Below, one piece after another: positions 46,501 through 55,023 of a stretch of DNA of 64,000 bases (position 1 is the stretch's first letter; every line of letters starts with the position of its first letter). The translations under genes and the position numbers were made by a program. The notes below the pieces were generated by a model that had not been told where the DNA came from, ran no database searches, and was given only the letters and a program-made list of their open reading frames with translations. Source of the DNA: Nonlabens sp. Ci31 (GTDB taxonomy: Bacteria > Bacteroidota > Bacteroidia > Flavobacteriales > Flavobacteriaceae). The stretch covers positions 3,221,501 to 3,285,500 of the forward strand of contig NZ_CP043633.1 in assembly GCF_012974865.1 (NCBI RefSeq), written 5' to 3'.

Positions 46501-48546
46501 GTCGAATTCAAAACAAAGTGGACGTGTCGCTTCAAATATGTGATGCCCTCTGGCGAACTTCGAACCCATTTAGGAAGTGGAACCCCTGCTTTTTTGGCAG
46601 ACGGCACCATTTTATTTGACTCCATTATACTTGACGTAACACAAGAGGCCAAAAACGAGGAGTTGCTCGCACAGACTGCGAAAATTGCACGTATAGGCAG
46701 TTGGGAAATGGATTTAACAAACCAAGATGACAATCATATGTACTGGTCTCCTATGTTATTTGACATATTGGAACTGGATGATAACTACAAACCAACCTTA
46801 ACCGGAGCTATAGAATTCCATATAGGGGAAAGTAAAGAGCGAATACAGAAAGTACTAGAGGTTTTAATTAGTGATGGTGTTGAGTTTGATGAAGAAATAT
46901 TACTAGTTACCGCTAAAGGAAATGAACGATGGAGCCGTGCCATTGGTAAAAGCGAAGTCGTAAATAACAAGCGCACTAAAATTTATGGTAGTTTTCAAGA
47001 TATTAACGAACGGAAAAAAGCGGAGTTAGCTATTAGAGACAGTGAGGAAAAAAGAAAGCTTATCTTGAACGGTGCGCTAGATGCAATTATTTCTATCGAT
47101 ACGAATGAAAGGATCACTTTCTGGAATCAGCAGGCTGAAGTTATTTTTGGATGGAAAGAAGCAGAAGTAATTGGAAAACTACTATCTGAAATGATTATAC
47201 CCTTACCGTTACGCAAATACCATGTGCAGGGGTTGAAGCATTATCTTAAAACAGGCGAAGGTAAAGCCCTCAATGTCTTACTGGAGTTATCAGCTATCAG
47301 GCAAAATGGTGAGGAGTTTCCCATTGAATTAACAATACTACCGATAAAACAAGGAGGAGAAGAGTTTTTCTGTGCATTTATCAGGGATACTACCGAGAGG
47401 AAAAAAGCAGAGAAAAAGATCCTTGATGCCAATGAACGCTTTGAAAAAGTAATAGATGCAACCAATGATTCCATTTGGGATTGGGATCTCGTAAAAAATA
47501 CTAACAAACGCCATAAAGTTGTGGAACGGTTTTTTGGAAAAGAATCTTCCAAATCATCTCCTATTACCAGCTTCTGGCAAGACAACTTTCATCCAGAAGA
47601 CCTTGATAAAGTTCATTACAGTGTTCACAAAGCTATAAATGACCCTACCTGCAATAGATGGGAATTGCAATACAGAGTAATTAATGAAAAAGGAGAAATA
47701 CTCTATGTAAAAGACAGAGGTTTGATCATGAGAAATAAGGAAGGAATTGCGTTGCGCATGATAGGTGCTATGTCTGATATTTCAGACCAAAAACGCATGA
47801 CAGTTCAATTAAGCGAACTCAATAAGGACCTTCAACAACAAACGCTCGAATTGAAACGCTCCAATGATGAATTAGAACAATTTGCTTTTGTAGCCTCTCA
47901 TGATTTACAAGAGCCCTTAAGAATGATTTCTAGCTTTATGGATTTATTGAAGCGAAAATATGGAGACCAACTTGATGATAAAGGAAACCAGTACATTTAT
48001 TTTGCTACTGACGGAGCCAAAAGGATGAAGCAGATTATACTTGATCTGTTAGATTATTCAAGAGCAAGCAAACTTACCGAAGGAACAGAAACAGTAGATG
48101 TAAATCAGGTTCTTTCTGAATTTAAACAACTTAGGAGAAAACTTATTTCAGAGAAAAATGCGGCATTTAAATCTAACACTTTACCTATCTTAATTACTTA
48201 CAGAGCAGCTATTACACAAATATTCCACTGTTTATTAGACAATGCGCTCAAGTACTCAGAAGACAGTATCAATCCTATTATTGAAGTAGATGCAACAGAA
48301 AATGAAAAGGGATGGGAATTTGCTATTAAAGACAATGGAATTGGTATAGAACCTCAATTCCATGATAAAATATTTGTTATTTTTCAAAGACTGCATAACA
48401 ATGAAACCTATGCCGGTACAGGAATTGGACTTGCTGTGGCTAAAAAACACGTAGAGATTTTAAAAGGGAAACTTTGGCTAGAATCTGAACCCGGAAAAGG
48501 ATCTATTTTTTACTTTACAATTCCTAAATCAACTGATTATGAATAA
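43588..48546 (+). CDS. Very large multi-PAS/GAF sensor histidine kinase
   Basis: A soluble kinase of 1652 aa counted from ATG 43588 (MQAQLTEK). An upstream ATG at 43501 would add 29 mostly hydrophobic residues and is less likely. Approximate order: PAS domains at 10-120, 130-235, 245-355 and 370-485; a GAF at 500-670; then six further PAS domains at 675-790, 800-910, 915-1040, 1045-1160, 1165-1290 and 1295-1415; then the kinase core. Phosphoacceptor His1438 lies in VASHDLQEPLRMISS; the N-box is LLDNALKY, G1 is DNGIGIE and G2 is GTGIGLAVAKKH. This kinase type resembles bacteriophytochrome-like HKs. The fourth PAS has a LOV-like GKTPRILQGPNSN segment with Pro420 at the flavin-Cys place. Its end overlaps the next gene by 8 bp. 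Confidence 0.9.
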   Translation: MQAQLTEKYLNQSKDLFWMVDIDFQLIYANTSYLNFMREATGIEKKLNESAFVEHFGKEDVKKWTAYYNRAIEGEFFEIEEHFYNEKFNEIHYSQITFEPLTGDDTKIFAVSCHSKDVTKIVEKRGHASQLMDASLDVFCIVNEQGKFVFVSACAINLWGYLPEELVGTSYIDLILEEDKTKTSKITEAIFRGDEIKSFANRYKKKDGRIAFNLWSARWDNTTKLLYCVAKDGKDLIKQEEKAYLSEQRFKALVQEGADMIAILDAKGNYIYGSPTCISILGIPKEEFIGKSAFEFIHPVDADQALKGLQKLTTKNRVVLAPYRFKNHINEWRWLETVMTNMLDNPVVNGIVANSRDITDRVEEKQQLKLLESVITHTKDAVLITEAEPFDEPGPRIIYVNEAFTKMTGYEAEEVIGKTPRILQGPNSNKEELAKLRQALKNWKPYEMTTINYKKSGEEFWINFAITPVANEKGYYTHWIAIERDVTGQKVKEQERDLVNEINEIFNQSDDKDLSSCLKDLCEHITKFGEFEFAELWLPAIDGKTINRAANYFIGNVGSLFYNTAKDLDSFELGKAIPGHVWKNQTTEIWEDTDKEWKFFKRKAAAKKAGIKSMLGMPLKHNNEIVGVLLIGTGKAKSTLAPYSGLFKKLESIIGTELSRKKIEIELAQIFEFTPDMICLSGFDGYFKRMNPAGLELLGYSLEEIRSKPILSFMHEQDRLTTSKKQQNLYNGEALRNFENRYITKKGDMVWLSWTAISVPEYATVYSVAKNITEEKKLRELNRQAGRLGKIGSWEFDILNQHTFWTNEVHKLHETDPESFVPSLESSINFYRKDFQPLVKLNVEKCISTGEPFDIEAVIITSKKKDLWVRVIGNAEVVDGKCLRIYGSTQDIDDLKAAEIRLKSLADNIPGVVFQYLIYPDGTDALNFVTQGSKKTWGFSSQEVLQNNQLVWDNIKAGGEFEKVQKSITDSVEFKTKWTCRFKYVMPSGELRTHLGSGTPAFLADGTILFDSIILDVTQEAKNEELLAQTAKIARIGSWEMDLTNQDDNHMYWSPMLFDILELDDNYKPTLTGAIEFHIGESKERIQKVLEVLISDGVEFDEEILLVTAKGNERWSRAIGKSEVVNNKRTKIYGSFQDINERKKAELAIRDSEEKRKLILNGALDAIISIDTNERITFWNQQAEVIFGWKEAEVIGKLLSEMIIPLPLRKYHVQGLKHYLKTGEGKALNVLLELSAIRQNGEEFPIELTILPIKQGGEEFFCAFIRDTTERKKAEKKILDANERFEKVIDATNDSIWDWDLVKNTNKRHKVVERFFGKESSKSSPITSFWQDNFHPEDLDKVHYSVHKAINDPTCNRWELQYRVINEKGEILYVKDRGLIMRNKEGIALRMIGAMSDISDQKRMTVQLSELNKDLQQQTLELKRSNDELEQFAFVASHDLQEPLRMISSFMDLLKRKYGDQLDDKGNQYIYFATDGAKRMKQIILDLLDYSRASKLTEGTETVDVNQVLSEFKQLRRKLISEKNAAFKSNTLPILITYRAAITQIFHCLLDNALKYSEDSINPIIEVDATENEKGWEFAIKDNGIGIEPQFHDKIFVIFQRLHNNETYAGTGIGLAVAKKHVEILKGKLWLESEPGKGSIFYFTIPKSTDYE

Positions 48547-48979
48547 TCAAAAAAACAAACTCGCTCACATTTTGCTCGTAGAAGATAACGAAGGGGATGT
48601 TCTACTCACGATGGAAGCTTTTGAAGAGTGTAAATTAAAAATAGAATTGAGCGTTGCGAGAAACGGCAAGGAAGCTCTTGATTTTGTTTTTAAAAAAGGG
48701 GCGTTTAAAGATGTAAAAACTCCTGATCTCATTTTATTAGACATCAACATGCCTATATTTAATGGACATGAAGTCTTACAGCAAATTAAAGCCGATTCTA
48801 AGCTCAAAAAAATCCCTGTAATTATGCTGACGACCTCGTCTAATCAAATGGATATCAATAAAGCTTATGAAAACTACTGCAATAGCTATGTGCAAAAACC
48901 TCTTAATATGGTTGAATTTCTAGATGCGATACTGAAAATTGAGCAATTTTGGTTGCAACTCACTTCATTAGCAAAGTAA
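48539..48979 (+). CDS. Single-domain response regulator (Rcp1-like)
   Basis: A 146-aa receiver protein with Asp68 (LILLDINMPIFNGHEVL), the acidic pair in VEDNEGD and the Lys in YVQKPL. Rcp1-like receivers partner bacteriophytochrome-type kinases. It overlaps the large kinase gene by 8 bp, so it is the probable immediate target of that kinase. Confidence 0.92.
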   Translation: MNNQKNKLAHILLVEDNEGDVLLTMEAFEECKLKIELSVARNGKEALDFVFKKGAFKDVKTPDLILLDINMPIFNGHEVLQQIKADSKLKKIPVIMLTTSSNQMDINKAYENYCNSYVQKPLNMVEFLDAILKIEQFWLQLTSLAK

Positions 48980-48980
48980 C

Positions 48981-49994
48981 ATGATCAGACAATTGGAAAA
49001 CTATATAGAAAAGTTGACTGTTCTCGTTATTGAGGACAATCAAGGGGATTTTATTTTGATCGAAGATTATTTACTTGAGAAGTTCAAACAAATAAACATC
49101 ATACATAAGACCAATTATGAAAGCTCCATAAAATACCTTAAAAGTAGGGAGAAAGAAGTTGCTGTCATATTGTTAGATTTGCACTTGCCAGACATGCAAG
49201 GTGTTAATTTGATAAAAAAATTATCAGACCATAATTTTCATATACCCACTATTGTTCTAACTGGATATTCCGATCTTAAATTGGCTAAGCAAAGTCTTCA
49301 AATTGGGGCATATGACTATCTTATTAAAGATGAAATCAACCCAATCGTTCTCCATAAAACCATTGTTTTTGCCTTAAAAAGAAGCGAGTTTATTCATCAA
49401 ATTGAAGCTGAAAAGGACAATTACGAGAACCTTTTTAACTTTAGTCCGCAACCTACGTGGCTCTTAGAGGCTCAGTCTTTAAAAGTACTCAATGCAAATA
49501 TTGCGGCACAAACGACCTATGGGATCTCTATTGACGATTTTTTAAATATGTCGTTTACACAATTACATACGGTAGAGGAAAAACAGCGTATCAAAAACAA
49601 GTTCCTTTCAAAGGAGCGCGATGTTAATGATGAACACTTCACACACCTACTTAGTGATGGTACTGAAATCAAAGTAGATGTCTATTTTCAGGAAATTAAA
49701 ACCCATTCAGGCAACCGGCTGATTGTGCAATCCAATGATGTATCAGAGACCTTGAAACGCATCGATACCATTGAATTTCAGAATGCTACATTAAAGGAGA
49801 TTGCATGGACCCAATCTCACGTGGTACGTGCCCCATTATCCAGAATATTAGGGATTATAAACTTAATTGAAGAGGAACCCGAAAACTTTGATGAACTTTC
49901 ATTTTGGTTAAAGCAGTTAAAAAATTCAACCAATGAAATGGATGAAATCGTAAAAAAAATAGTTGATGAAACAAATCGTTTTGATCATAAATAG
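48981..49994 (+). CDS. Receiver-PAS protein with kinase dimerisation helix but no ATPase domain
   Basis: A 337-aa protein. It has a receiver (about 12-130; Asp66 in VILLDLHLPDMQG), a PAS domain (about 145-265) and a C-terminal helical pair containing WTQSHVVRAPLSRILGIINL, which resembles a HisKA helix with a His and Pro in the right place. The protein ends after about 70 more residues, with no HATPase domain. It could serve as a phosphotransfer relay or a dominant dimer partner (inference). It starts 1 bp after the preceding receiver gene and ends 9 bp before another receiver gene. Confidence 0.82.
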   Translation: MIRQLENYIEKLTVLVIEDNQGDFILIEDYLLEKFKQINIIHKTNYESSIKYLKSREKEVAVILLDLHLPDMQGVNLIKKLSDHNFHIPTIVLTGYSDLKLAKQSLQIGAYDYLIKDEINPIVLHKTIVFALKRSEFIHQIEAEKDNYENLFNFSPQPTWLLEAQSLKVLNANIAAQTTYGISIDDFLNMSFTQLHTVEEKQRIKNKFLSKERDVNDEHFTHLLSDGTEIKVDVYFQEIKTHSGNRLIVQSNDVSETLKRIDTIEFQNATLKEIAWTQSHVVRAPLSRILGIINLIEEEPENFDELSFWLKQLKNSTNEMDEIVKKIVDETNRFDHK

Positions 49995-50003
49995 ACTTCG
50001 CAA

Positions 50004-50390
50004 ATGAAAAAAGAACTTTTTATTATAGATGATGATCCCATTCAACGAATAATTATTTCGAAAATGGCTGAGATTATAGACTGCTCTTTGATTGTTGATC
50101 AATCTGAGAATGGGAAAATAGGTTTAGAAAAATTGGAAAAAATAAAGAATTCAAATCATACAACCATCGTAATATTGGATATCAACATGCCAGTTCTAGA
50201 CGGCTGGGGTTTTTTGGATCAGATTGAGAAATGTCATTTCTACAACTTGCCTCAACTTTTTATTTATATAGTTTCTTCATCTACCGATGAAAGCGATATT
50301 TTAAAGGCCCGACAATATAGCTTTATCAAGAGATTCTTGCATAAACCATTAAGTAAAGAAGATATTGGCACCATCATAAACTTGAATTAG
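50004..50390 (+). CDS. Single-domain response regulator
   Basis: A 128-aa receiver with acidic pocket IDDDP, phosphoacceptor Asp59 (VILDINMPVLDGWGFL), the Ser/Thr switch VSSSTDES and the Lys in LHKPLS. No output domain. Last of a four-gene run (large kinase, receiver, receiver-PAS, receiver) with overlaps or gaps of under 10 bp, consistent with one phosphorelay operon. Confidence 0.9.
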   Translation: MKKELFIIDDDPIQRIIISKMAEIIDCSLIVDQSENGKIGLEKLEKIKNSNHTTIVILDINMPVLDGWGFLDQIEKCHFYNLPQLFIYIVSSSTDESDILKARQYSFIKRFLHKPLSKEDIGTIINLN

Positions 50391-50974
50391 ACTTTTTACA
50401 AGTCTCATCAAATCAACTACCTGTTAATACAGTCCGCTTATGACCTATGGATCCTGTGTAGAAATAGCTGTTCCTAATCTAAAGAATGTCTTGCTCTACT
50501 GGTTGGAGCATAGTTTTTATACGATCCTGTCATCCTTTATGAATCTAATCGACATTAACCCAGCAAAAAAATTCTTATGTGATAGATGTTATTCAAAAAC
50601 CCCTTAAAAAAGCAAACCTATATAAAATAGGTGTAGGAGGGTAGGAAATTCCGACTGCTTTTTGCACTTCTCCTTTTTTAACCGATACTTACAATTTTAC
50701 TTTATACAGAGCTATTTTCAATAAGGTTATTAGACACTCAATAGCGATAAAATTTGTTTTTATTTTGACCTTTTTTAACATAAGAAAAGTAGAAAAAATA
50801 GGTTTTTATTTTAAATTAGAGAACATTGTAAATACCTTAGATAAATTTGCCAACTTCATAAGAAATTAAAAGAGTGATCAAAAAAAGTATAATGGCAAAA
50901 TTAGACGAACACGGCTATTTGAACTTAAGGATACTAATGCATCGTAAATAGTTAAAACATTTATTAAAGATAAA
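50391..50974. other. Intergenic region, no gene
   Basis: About 580 bp, AT-rich. A 19-codon frame at 50891 is too short and lacks family features. No terminator with a good stem was seen after the receiver gene. Confidence 0.4.
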
Positions 50975-51664
50975 ATGATAGAATTAAAAGGGAAAAATGC
51001 GCTCATAACAGGATCTAGTCGAGGAGTAGGCCAACAAATTGCATTGGGACTTGCCCAACTAGGATGTCATGTTATCGTACACGGAAGGAAAGAAGAAAAT
51101 AATAAAGAAACGTTGGAACTGTTAAAAGCCTATTCAGTAAATACTTATAGTGTTTATGGCGATCTATCTGATGAAAATCAAATTAGTGATTTGATAGACC
51201 AAGTTAGAACGCTACAAATACCAATTGACATATTATACAACAACGCGGGAATAATGAGAGATTATCGGGAGGATATATGGTCTCATACAACAGAGGACTG
51301 GTTAGAAACCTACAAAGTGAATGTTGTTGCCATGTATAAACTTTGTAGTGCATTTGTCCCTTTAATGATAGAAAATAATTTTGGACGAGTGGTAAACACC
51401 ACTTCTCGAATAATGGACCAGCCCCAACTAGCTCCTTATGGTGCATCAAAATGGGCCGTTGACAAATTGTCCCAAGATATAGCTGCTGCAGTAAAGAATA
51501 CACCTGTACGAATAAATTATATGGATCCAAGCTGGTTGAGGACAGATCTAGGTGGTGAACATGCTGATAACCCAGTGGAAGCAGTGCTCCCTGGTGCCTT
51601 AGCACCTCTTTTAATTGATGATGACGGACCAAATGGTCAGTTTTTCTCTGCAATAGAGAATTGA
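50975..51664 (+). CDS. Short-chain dehydrogenase/reductase
   Basis: A 229-aa classical SDR. It has TGSSRGVG (NAD(P)-binding), a NADP-type Arg after the second strand (VHGRKEE), LYNNAG, catalytic Ser in NTTSR and the catalytic YGASK tetrad segment. Likely an NADP-dependent oxidoreductase on an unknown alcohol or ketone. It may be functionally paired with the flavoprotein downstream, but 300 bp separate them. Confidence 0.88.
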   Translation: MIELKGKNALITGSSRGVGQQIALGLAQLGCHVIVHGRKEENNKETLELLKAYSVNTYSVYGDLSDENQISDLIDQVRTLQIPIDILYNNAGIMRDYREDIWSHTTEDWLETYKVNVVAMYKLCSAFVPLMIENNFGRVVNTTSRIMDQPQLAPYGASKWAVDKLSQDIAAAVKNTPVRINYMDPSWLRTDLGGEHADNPVEAVLPGALAPLLIDDDGPNGQFFSAIEN

Positions 51665-51968
51665 CCTTAAATAATTCTGTCTTCTCATTGAGGCAAATGA
51701 ATTATATGTTCTACTGCAAATTAAAATACAGTAAAAATGAGGGTTAAAGTTGAAGTGTAAAATATAGAAACAATCTCCGTACCCAAGAAAAAATAACGAA
51801 CTTGATTCATTGTGCAATCTAAGCTACCATAGGGTTTTCTAATATATTCTCTATTTTTTCCTTTATTTGGTTAATATTTTTACAAATAAGCAGTTTATCC
51901 CCTACTGCTCCATTATAGTTTGAAAACAACCAATTACTTAATAAATATAAAAAAAATAATTTAAAATA
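51665..51968. other. Intergenic region, nothing recognised
   Basis: About 300 bp without gene or repeat. Confidence 0.35.
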
Positions 51969-53015
51969 ATGATGCTAATAATTGGAGCTGGCTTATCTGG
52001 CCTTTTAACAGGGTATTTTCTAAAAAAAGAAGGCATTCCGTTTAAAATTTTAGAAGCGAGAGAAAGAGTTGGTGGAAGAATCAACACGGTCTATGGAATT
52101 AGTAATACACCTGTTGAAATGGGAGCTACATGGTTCACCAATCAACATAAACACTTGATAGCGCTGTTAAACGAATTAGAGCTGAATTATTTTGACCAGC
52201 ATACGGACAGTAGTGTTTTATTTCAATCCTCCAATACTTCACCCATACAATCTATTAAAATCCCTAGTCAACAGCCTAGCCATAGAATCGCTGGCGGTAC
52301 CTCCCACCTAATAGAAAGCTTACTGCAAAAGCTAGATAGTAAGGATATCTTGCTGAATCAATCTGTAAAGAGTATAAAATGCTATGAGAATACTGTTCAA
52401 GTGATTACAAATGAGGTTTTTGAAGTTCATAAAGTTATTATGGCCATTCCTCCAAAATTGTGGTCTAAAAGAATCGTTTTTGAGCCTGCTTTACCTCAAC
52501 AATTGATAGATATTGCACAGCAAACTCATACGTGGATGGAGGATTCCATTAAAATTGCTCTGACCTATAGTCTACCATTTTGGGAAGGAGAAAACCTCTC
52601 TGGAACTTTTTACAGTCCTACAGGACCCATTACCGAATTATATGACCACTGCAATCATCAAAGAACTAAATACGCCCTCTGCGGATTTATAAATTCATCT
52701 TTTAAAAACTTATCTTATGCTGATAGACGTAGGAGCGTGATCAAGCAGCTAAAAGATGTTTTTGGAAATCAGGCGGAAGAGTTTATTGATTACAACGAAT
52801 GTGTGTGGAGCGAAGAAGAAAACACCTTTCAACCATCTGATGAGTTTCTTTATCCACATCAAAATAATGGAAACCTAATTTTTAGCAACTCCTATTTTGA
52901 TGATAAATTGTTTATTTCCAGTTCAGAGTCAGCTGCAGAATTCCCCGGGTATATGGATGGAGCAGTATATGCAGCTCATGTAGTTGCTCAAAAAATCATA
53001 AATACACAGCTCTAA
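51969..53015 (+). CDS. Flavin-containing amine oxidase family protein
   Basis: A 348-aa FAD flavoprotein. It has the ADP-binding start MLIIGAGLSGLLTGYFLKKE, EARERVGGRINT (second fingerprint), GATWFTNQH, and the C-terminal SAAEFPGYMDGAVYAAHVVA that contacts FAD. Shorter than most monoamine oxidases (about 450 aa), with a reduced substrate domain. Substrate unknown. Two adjacent ATGs at 51969 and 51972 leave the start ambiguous by one residue. Confidence 0.87.
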   Translation: MMLIIGAGLSGLLTGYFLKKEGIPFKILEARERVGGRINTVYGISNTPVEMGATWFTNQHKHLIALLNELELNYFDQHTDSSVLFQSSNTSPIQSIKIPSQQPSHRIAGGTSHLIESLLQKLDSKDILLNQSVKSIKCYENTVQVITNEVFEVHKVIMAIPPKLWSKRIVFEPALPQQLIDIAQQTHTWMEDSIKIALTYSLPFWEGENLSGTFYSPTGPITELYDHCNHQRTKYALCGFINSSFKNLSYADRRRSVIKQLKDVFGNQAEEFIDYNECVWSEEENTFQPSDEFLYPHQNNGNLIFSNSYFDDKLFISSSESAAEFPGYMDGAVYAAHVVAQKIINTQL

Positions 53016-53142
53016 GTGTATTGCAATGAGCTCTTAAAAGCTCACATAATAAACACCTTGTAGAATTTCTATTGGGCTTTTATTTACAAGAGTACTTAAG
53101 CAAATCACCAAAGAACAATTGTCCACAAATAAAAATTTATAG

Positions 53143-54345
53143 ATGATAAAACCAGCAGATCATAAAAATGAAAAAGAAAGATTAGAAGATCTTCAATCCT
53201 ATTCTATTTTAGATACCTTATCAGAAACTGATTATGATGATATAACGGCTATTGCAGCAGAAATATGTGGGACAGAAATTTCTTTGATAAGCCTAATTGA
53301 CGATAAACGTCAATGGCTCAAATCTGCTCACGGAATAGACCTGAAAGAGACTCCAAGGGAAAATGCCTTTTGTGCTCATGCTATCAATGACCAAGAAAAT
53401 GTGTTTATTGTTCAAGATGCCAGATCAGACGAGCGATTTCATGACAACCCATTGGTAACAGGAGAGACTTCTTTAGTCTTTTATGCCGGTGTTCCTTTAG
53501 TGAGCGACAATGGTCTTCCTTTAGGTGCTTTATGTGTGATTGATAAAAAACCAAAATTATTGAGTCAAACACAAGTGAAATCTCTGAAAGCCTTAGGGCG
53601 TCAAGTGATGCATATATTAAATCTCAGGAAGACAAAATCAACCTTAGAAAAAACATTAGAAAATCTAGAAGAAAAAAATCTAGAATTGGAGCGCTTTGCA
53701 TTTTTAGCTGCGCATGATCTTAAATCCCCTTTAAATAATATTAACGGGCTGTCGCAATTATTTTTAGACGTTTATGGTTCTGAAATTGATGAAGAAGGAA
53801 AAGAAATGATCAGTCTCATTACAAGCTCAAGCAATAAACTAGGAAAACTTATTGACGGATTACTTGAATACAGTAAAAGCGAAACTATATTAAATGAAAA
53901 AAAATCCAACATAAATTTAAAACATTTGATAGAAGACATTAGCGGTCTTTTTGCTTACGAGCACCAATTAGAACTCCAATTAAATTCTTCTATAACTGAG
54001 ATATCAGTAAATAGAACAGTCCTAGAGCAAGTGCTGATTAACCTCATCACAAACGCAATTAAATATAACGATAAAGAACAAGTAGAAATTGAAATCGGTG
54101 TTACCGCATCTGCCACTCACTACAAATTTTATGTTCAAGATAATGGCCCTGGTATCGCTTTAGAAAATCAAAATAAGATATTCGAGATGTTTGAGGTCTT
54201 GGGCAATAAAGATAAGTTTGGTAAGAAAGGTAACGGAATCGGTTTAGCGACAGTAAAGAAAGTAGTTGAGCATAGTGGCGGCAGAATAAAAGTAACATCC
54301 GAACCGAAAAAAGGAGCTAGATTTATATTTACCTTAAAAAAATAA
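53143..54345 (+). CDS. GAF-domain sensor histidine kinase
   Basis: A 400-aa soluble kinase. The N-terminal GAF (about 15-165) has LISLIDDKRQWLKSAHGIDL, TPRENAFCAHAI and PLGALCVIDKKP. A coiled coil follows, then HisKA with His191 (FLAAHDLKSPLNNINGL), and HATPase with NLITNAIKYND, DNGPGIA and GNGIGLATVKKVVEHSGG. The GAF type (with CAHAI and LGTLC/LGALC) is frequent in Bacteroidota light/redox-type sensors, but its ligand is unknown. Isolated transcript. Confidence 0.9.
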   Translation: MIKPADHKNEKERLEDLQSYSILDTLSETDYDDITAIAAEICGTEISLISLIDDKRQWLKSAHGIDLKETPRENAFCAHAINDQENVFIVQDARSDERFHDNPLVTGETSLVFYAGVPLVSDNGLPLGALCVIDKKPKLLSQTQVKSLKALGRQVMHILNLRKTKSTLEKTLENLEEKNLELERFAFLAAHDLKSPLNNINGLSQLFLDVYGSEIDEEGKEMISLITSSSNKLGKLIDGLLEYSKSETILNEKKSNINLKHLIEDISGLFAYEHQLELQLNSSITEISVNRTVLEQVLINLITNAIKYNDKEQVEIEIGVTASATHYKFYVQDNGPGIALENQNKIFEMFEVLGNKDKFGKKGNGIGLATVKKVVEHSGGRIKVTSEPKKGARFIFTLKK

Positions 54346-54460
54346 AGATCCTCAACAAATCAATTGAAACAAAAAACAAGCTGTTCTACTTAATACCCTA
54401 AAATGCCTTATTTTTAAAATGGAATTAAAAACCATAAGTTCCATTTTTAAATATCGTAAG

Positions 54461-54864
54461 ATGAAAAAAATAATAGCGATTGCCTTCTTGCTCGTTTCCA
54501 TGAACGCTCTAAGTCAAACAGAAGAATCTTTTATTGGAGAAGTAAAATTATTTGCGGGCAATTTTACGCCAAAAGGTTGGGCATTATGTCAGGGACAAAC
54601 AATTTCCATTAATGAAAACCAAGCATTATTTTCCATCCTTGGAACCAACTACGGTGGAGATCGACGTACTACCTTTGCCTTACCTAACTCAAGAGGCAGA
54701 GTACCTATAGAAACAACCGATACCGATACCGATAATACTGAGATTAAAGTAGGTGATAAAAAAGAAGCTGCAAAAATTAGTAAAGGTATGGAGGTAGAAA
54801 CACTCCCAACATAGGACTAAATTATATTATTTGCGTTAGGGGGATCTTTCCATCAAGGAATTAA
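54461..54864 (+). pseudogene. Tail-collar (MdpB-like) secreted protein with late frameshift
   Basis: ATG 54461 gives a signal peptide (KKIIAIAFLLVSMNALSQ), then the phage tail collar fold (FIGEVKLFAGNFTPKGWALC, GQTISINENQALFSILG, TNYGGDRRTTFALP, SRGRVPIE). The frame closes at TAG 54812-54814, giving 117 aa. Immediately after it the other frame reads IGLNYIICVRGIFPSRN and TAA 54862-54864, the invariant C-terminus of this family. Adding one base near 54810 restores PTIGLNYIIC. The central region is also shorter than in typical members. So the last exposed strand is lost by a one-base deletion, in the genome or the assembly. Confidence 0.8.
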
Positions 54865-55023
54865 AATAGCACTAAAAGCTTATTACGCTCACCATCAATT
54901 ACTCGTTTCAGTTCACTTGGAAATATATTTATAAACTTTCAAAAGGTATTTTTTAGTCCTGTAAAAAGCGAGCTAAATGATACTTAAAACCAGTAACTTA
55001 TTAAGAACCCAGATACATTAAAA

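Noticed and set aside
50891..50950. 19-codon frame in front of the SDR gene
   Set aside because: Too short, no recognisable pattern, not adjacent to a convincing ribosome site.
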